6,253 nt of DNA from assembly GCA_937910255.1 (NCBI GenBank), contig CALEOQ010000058.1, forward strand, positions 1 to 6,253, in the 5' to 3' direction. This DNA is from an uncultured Caulobacteraceae bacterium. GTDB taxonomy: Bacteria > Pseudomonadota > Alphaproteobacteria > Caulobacterales > Caulobacteraceae. Both the position numbers and the translations under genes were made by a program. Position 1 is the stretch's first letter. The number at the start of each line of letters is the position of its first letter. Below, in pieces: positions 6,175 to 6,253 of this stretch. The notes under the pieces were generated by a model, which worked only from the letters and a program-made list of their open reading frames with translations, was not told the origin of the DNA and did no database searches.

Positions 6175-6253
6175 AGATCGGAAGAGCACACGTCGGAACG
6201 CACGTCACGTCGTAACAGCGAATGCCGGATTCGGCGTGACAGAAACAAAGGTG
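6175..6253 (+). other. Illumina TruSeq adapter read-through (not genomic)
   Basis: Positions 6175-6194 are exactly AGATCGGAAGAGCACACGTC, the start of the TruSeq index adapter. By my alignment 30 of 34 adapter bases match through 6208. A six-base index slot follows (6209-6214, GTCGTA). Positions 6215-6238 align without gaps to the P7 tail (16 of 24 match, including ATGCCG), and 6239-6253 are A-rich like the usual tail after the adapter. Most mismatches are at T, often T to G, as expected of low-quality late cycles. This stretch should be trimmed. Confidence 0.96.

Noticed and set aside
5651..6208. Minus-strand open frame starting inside the terminal adapter
   Set aside because: Its first codons are adapter sequence and the rest is antisense to the permease, so it is an artefact.

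Overview
The window is about 6.2 kb of very GC-rich DNA. Its protein styles (EnvZ/OmpR-like two-component pair, ergothioneine genes, KGG stress protein, YcbL-like metallo-hydrolase) fit an alphaproteobacterium, most likely Caulobacteraceae (Caulobacter, Phenylobacterium or Brevundimonas type). That placement is inferred from protein and codon character, not from a marker gene. The right end is also the end of a contig, because the last ~79 bases are sequencing adapter, not genome.

Layout, left to right: (1) positions 3-1457, plus strand, a 5'-truncated open frame in which the C-terminal part of EgtB (ergothioneine sulfoxide synthase) runs without a stop into a complete EgtD (histidine trimethyltransferase). 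(2) Positions 1458-1555, a convergent intergenic stretch with two hairpins that probably end transcription from both sides. (3) Positions 1556-1777, minus strand, a 73-residue KGG-repeat stress protein. (4) Positions 1967-2671, minus strand, a membrane-anchored protein that looks like a MacA-type efflux adaptor with its core missing and with a helical segment carrying two LTxxQ-like motifs. (5) Positions 2794-4146 and 4143-4886, minus strand, an EnvZ-like histidine kinase and an OmpR-family response regulator overlapping by four bases. (6) Positions 4944-5612, minus strand, a glyoxalase II-like metallo-beta-lactamase-fold hydrolase with a TTG start and a short terminator-like hairpin after it. 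(7) From 5765 rightwards, plus strand, the N-terminal part of an APC-family amino acid permease, cut off by the contig end. (8) Positions 6175-6253, Illumina adapter, index slot, P7 sequence and a poly-A-like tail.

Working together: the EgtB and EgtD activities would make the thiol antioxidant ergothioneine from histidine. The response regulator and kinase form one transcription unit. The minus-strand adaptor-like gene lies just downstream of the kinase and could be co-transcribed; a role as a periplasmic accessory of the kinase is only a hypothesis. The hydrolase and the permease are divergently arranged around a 152-base region.

The most notable points are the EgtB-EgtD fusion (opposite domain order to fungal Egt1), the miniaturised MacA/LTxxQ protein beside a two-component system, and the adapter read-through at the end. 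The adapter means the apparent stop codon of the permease is probably a sequencing error. No CRISPR array, tRNA, rRNA or insertion sequence was seen.
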